Shown piece by piece: positions 49,810-50,313 of a DNA stretch of 50,313 nucleotides. How positions within the stretch are numbered: the stretch's first letter is position 1; every line of letters starts with the position of its first letter. Origin of the DNA: Bradyrhizobium sp. (lineage in GTDB: Bacteria > Pseudomonadota > Alphaproteobacteria > Rhizobiales > Xanthobacteraceae). The translations under genes and the position numbers were made by a program. Under the pieces are notes generated by a model, which was given only the letters and a program-made list of their open reading frames with translations, was not told where the DNA came from and made no database searches. The DNA is taken from contig NZ_JACRAW010000080.1 in NCBI RefSeq assembly GCF_016213215.1, positions 1-50,313 on the forward strand, in the 5' to 3' direction.

Positions 49810-50313
49810 ATGCCAGCCTACCGATCCCGAACCTCCACCCACGGACGCAACATGGCGGGTGCGCGTGGCCTGTGGCGCGCAACGGGCATGAAGGATTCGG
49901 ATTTCGGAAAGCCGATCATCGCTGTCGTCAACTCGTTCACGCAGTTTGTTCCGGGACACGTCCACCTGAAGGATCTCGGCCAGCTGGTGGCGCGCGAGAT
50001 CGAGAAGGCGGGCGGCGTCGCGAAAGAGTTCAACACCATCGCGGTCGACGACGGCATCGCCATGGGCCACGACGGCATGCTGTACAGCCTGCCGTCGCGA
50101 GAACTGATTGCCGACAGCGTCGAGTACATGGCGAACGCGCATTGCGTCGACGGACTGGTGTGCATTTCCAATTGCGACAAGATCACGCCGGGCATGATGA
50201 TGGCCGCGCTGCGGCTCAACATTCCCTCGGTCTTTGTGTCGGGCGGACCGATGGAGGCCGGCAAGGTCAAGCTGCACGGCAAGGAGCAGGCCGTCGACCT
50301 GATCGACGCCATG
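49810..50313 (+). CDS. ilvD: dihydroxy-acid dehydratase, N-terminal 168 residues (runs off the window)
   Basis: The start of IlvD, an iron-sulphur enzyme that dehydrates 2,3-dihydroxy-isovalerate and -methylvalerate in valine, isoleucine and leucine synthesis. It reads [20 protein letters not shown], then [54 protein letters not shown] and [12 protein letters not shown], with the cluster cysteine in NCDKITPGM. It is very close to the E. coli protein of about 615 residues. AAAGGGAGTTGAGCC precedes the ATG. No stop occurs before the window ends. Confidence 0.98.
   Translation, partial: MPAYRSRTSTHGRNMAGARGLWRATGMKDSDFGKPIIAVVNSFTQFVPGHVHLKDLGQLVAREIEKAGGVAKEFNTIAVDDGIAMGHDGMLYSLPSRELIADSVEYMANAHCVDGLVCISNCDKITPGMMMAALRLNIPSVFVSGGPMEAGKVKLHGKEQAVDLIDAM

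Noticed and set aside
1..50313. CRISPR array, prophage, secretion system or known antiphage system
   Set aside because: No regularly spaced repeats, phage structural genes, nucleases or defence-type genes were recognised anywhere in the window.

Overview
The window is high-GC alphaproteobacterial DNA, most likely from Bradyrhizobium or a close relative in the Nitrobacteraceae. The evidence is codon use, gene content (many CoA-metabolism genes, an ABC solute-binding protein, DUF3775, DUF899 and DUF411 proteins) and several dispersed palindromic repeats. It also carries two inverted copies of a roughly 0.6 kb intergenic repeat of a type I recall as common in Bradyrhizobium genomes. No phage, plasmid, conjugation, CRISPR or transposase gene was seen.

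Layout. 0-11.3 kb: assorted chromosomal genes, namely NIPSNAP, a PEP mutase/isocitrate lyase family enzyme, a TRIC/YicG-type membrane protein, a tri-haem cytochrome c, a 1163-residue fused indolepyruvate ferredoxin oxidoreductase, two small secreted proteins, a Ca2+/H+ exchanger and a DUF899 protein. 11.3-12.7 kb: no gene, but a stack of repeats. 12.7-18.3 kb: a plus-strand CoA operon (thiolase-fold protein lacking the usual cysteines, DUF35 zinc ribbon/OB protein, MaoC hydratase, HSD17B4-like SDR, DapA-like aldolase, NUDIX hydrolase) in which three different palindromic repeats sit between genes. Together these resemble the separated domains of peroxisomal multifunctional enzyme 2 plus an SCP2-thiolase/DUF35 pair, so degradation of branched or ring-bearing acyl-CoAs is the likely role.

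18.4-32.9 kb: an orphan PAS histidine kinase, a VOC protein, a frame-disrupted membrane protein gene, tRNA-Arg(TCG), a trypsin-like protease, an AraC regulator, a 57-residue Cys protein behind an exact FixK/FNR-type box, DUF3775 and host-attachment proteins, small secreted proteins, an EamA transporter, an H1-like Lys/Ala protein, DNA photolyase and a 1-Cys peroxiredoxin. 32.9-33.6 kb: the second copy of the large repeat. 33.7-35.5 kb: PHB depolymerase-type esterase with a ribbon-helix-helix regulator. 35.8-38.3 kb: a periplasmic metal (probably copper) group: DUF411, a His-rich repeat protein, a Spy/CpxP-like protein, a cupredoxin and a 36-residue DUF2933-like peptide.

38.4-49.5 kb: a second CoA catabolic cluster. 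A TetR regulator is divergent from an operon encoding a crotonase, SDR, LCAD-type acyl-CoA dehydrogenase, solute-binding protein, acyl-CoA ligase and a second crotonase. A third crotonase and a family III CoA-transferase lie beyond on the minus strand. A perfect 19-bp palindrome lies between tetR and the operon. By eye none of the three crotonases keeps the two catalytic glutamates of classical enoyl-CoA hydratase. The window ends inside ilvD.

The least explained signal is a 71-bp block present twice in opposite orientation (69-139 and 45854-45924). It contains a short open frame whose differences between copies are silent or conservative. All homology statements are from reading the sequence; no database search was run.
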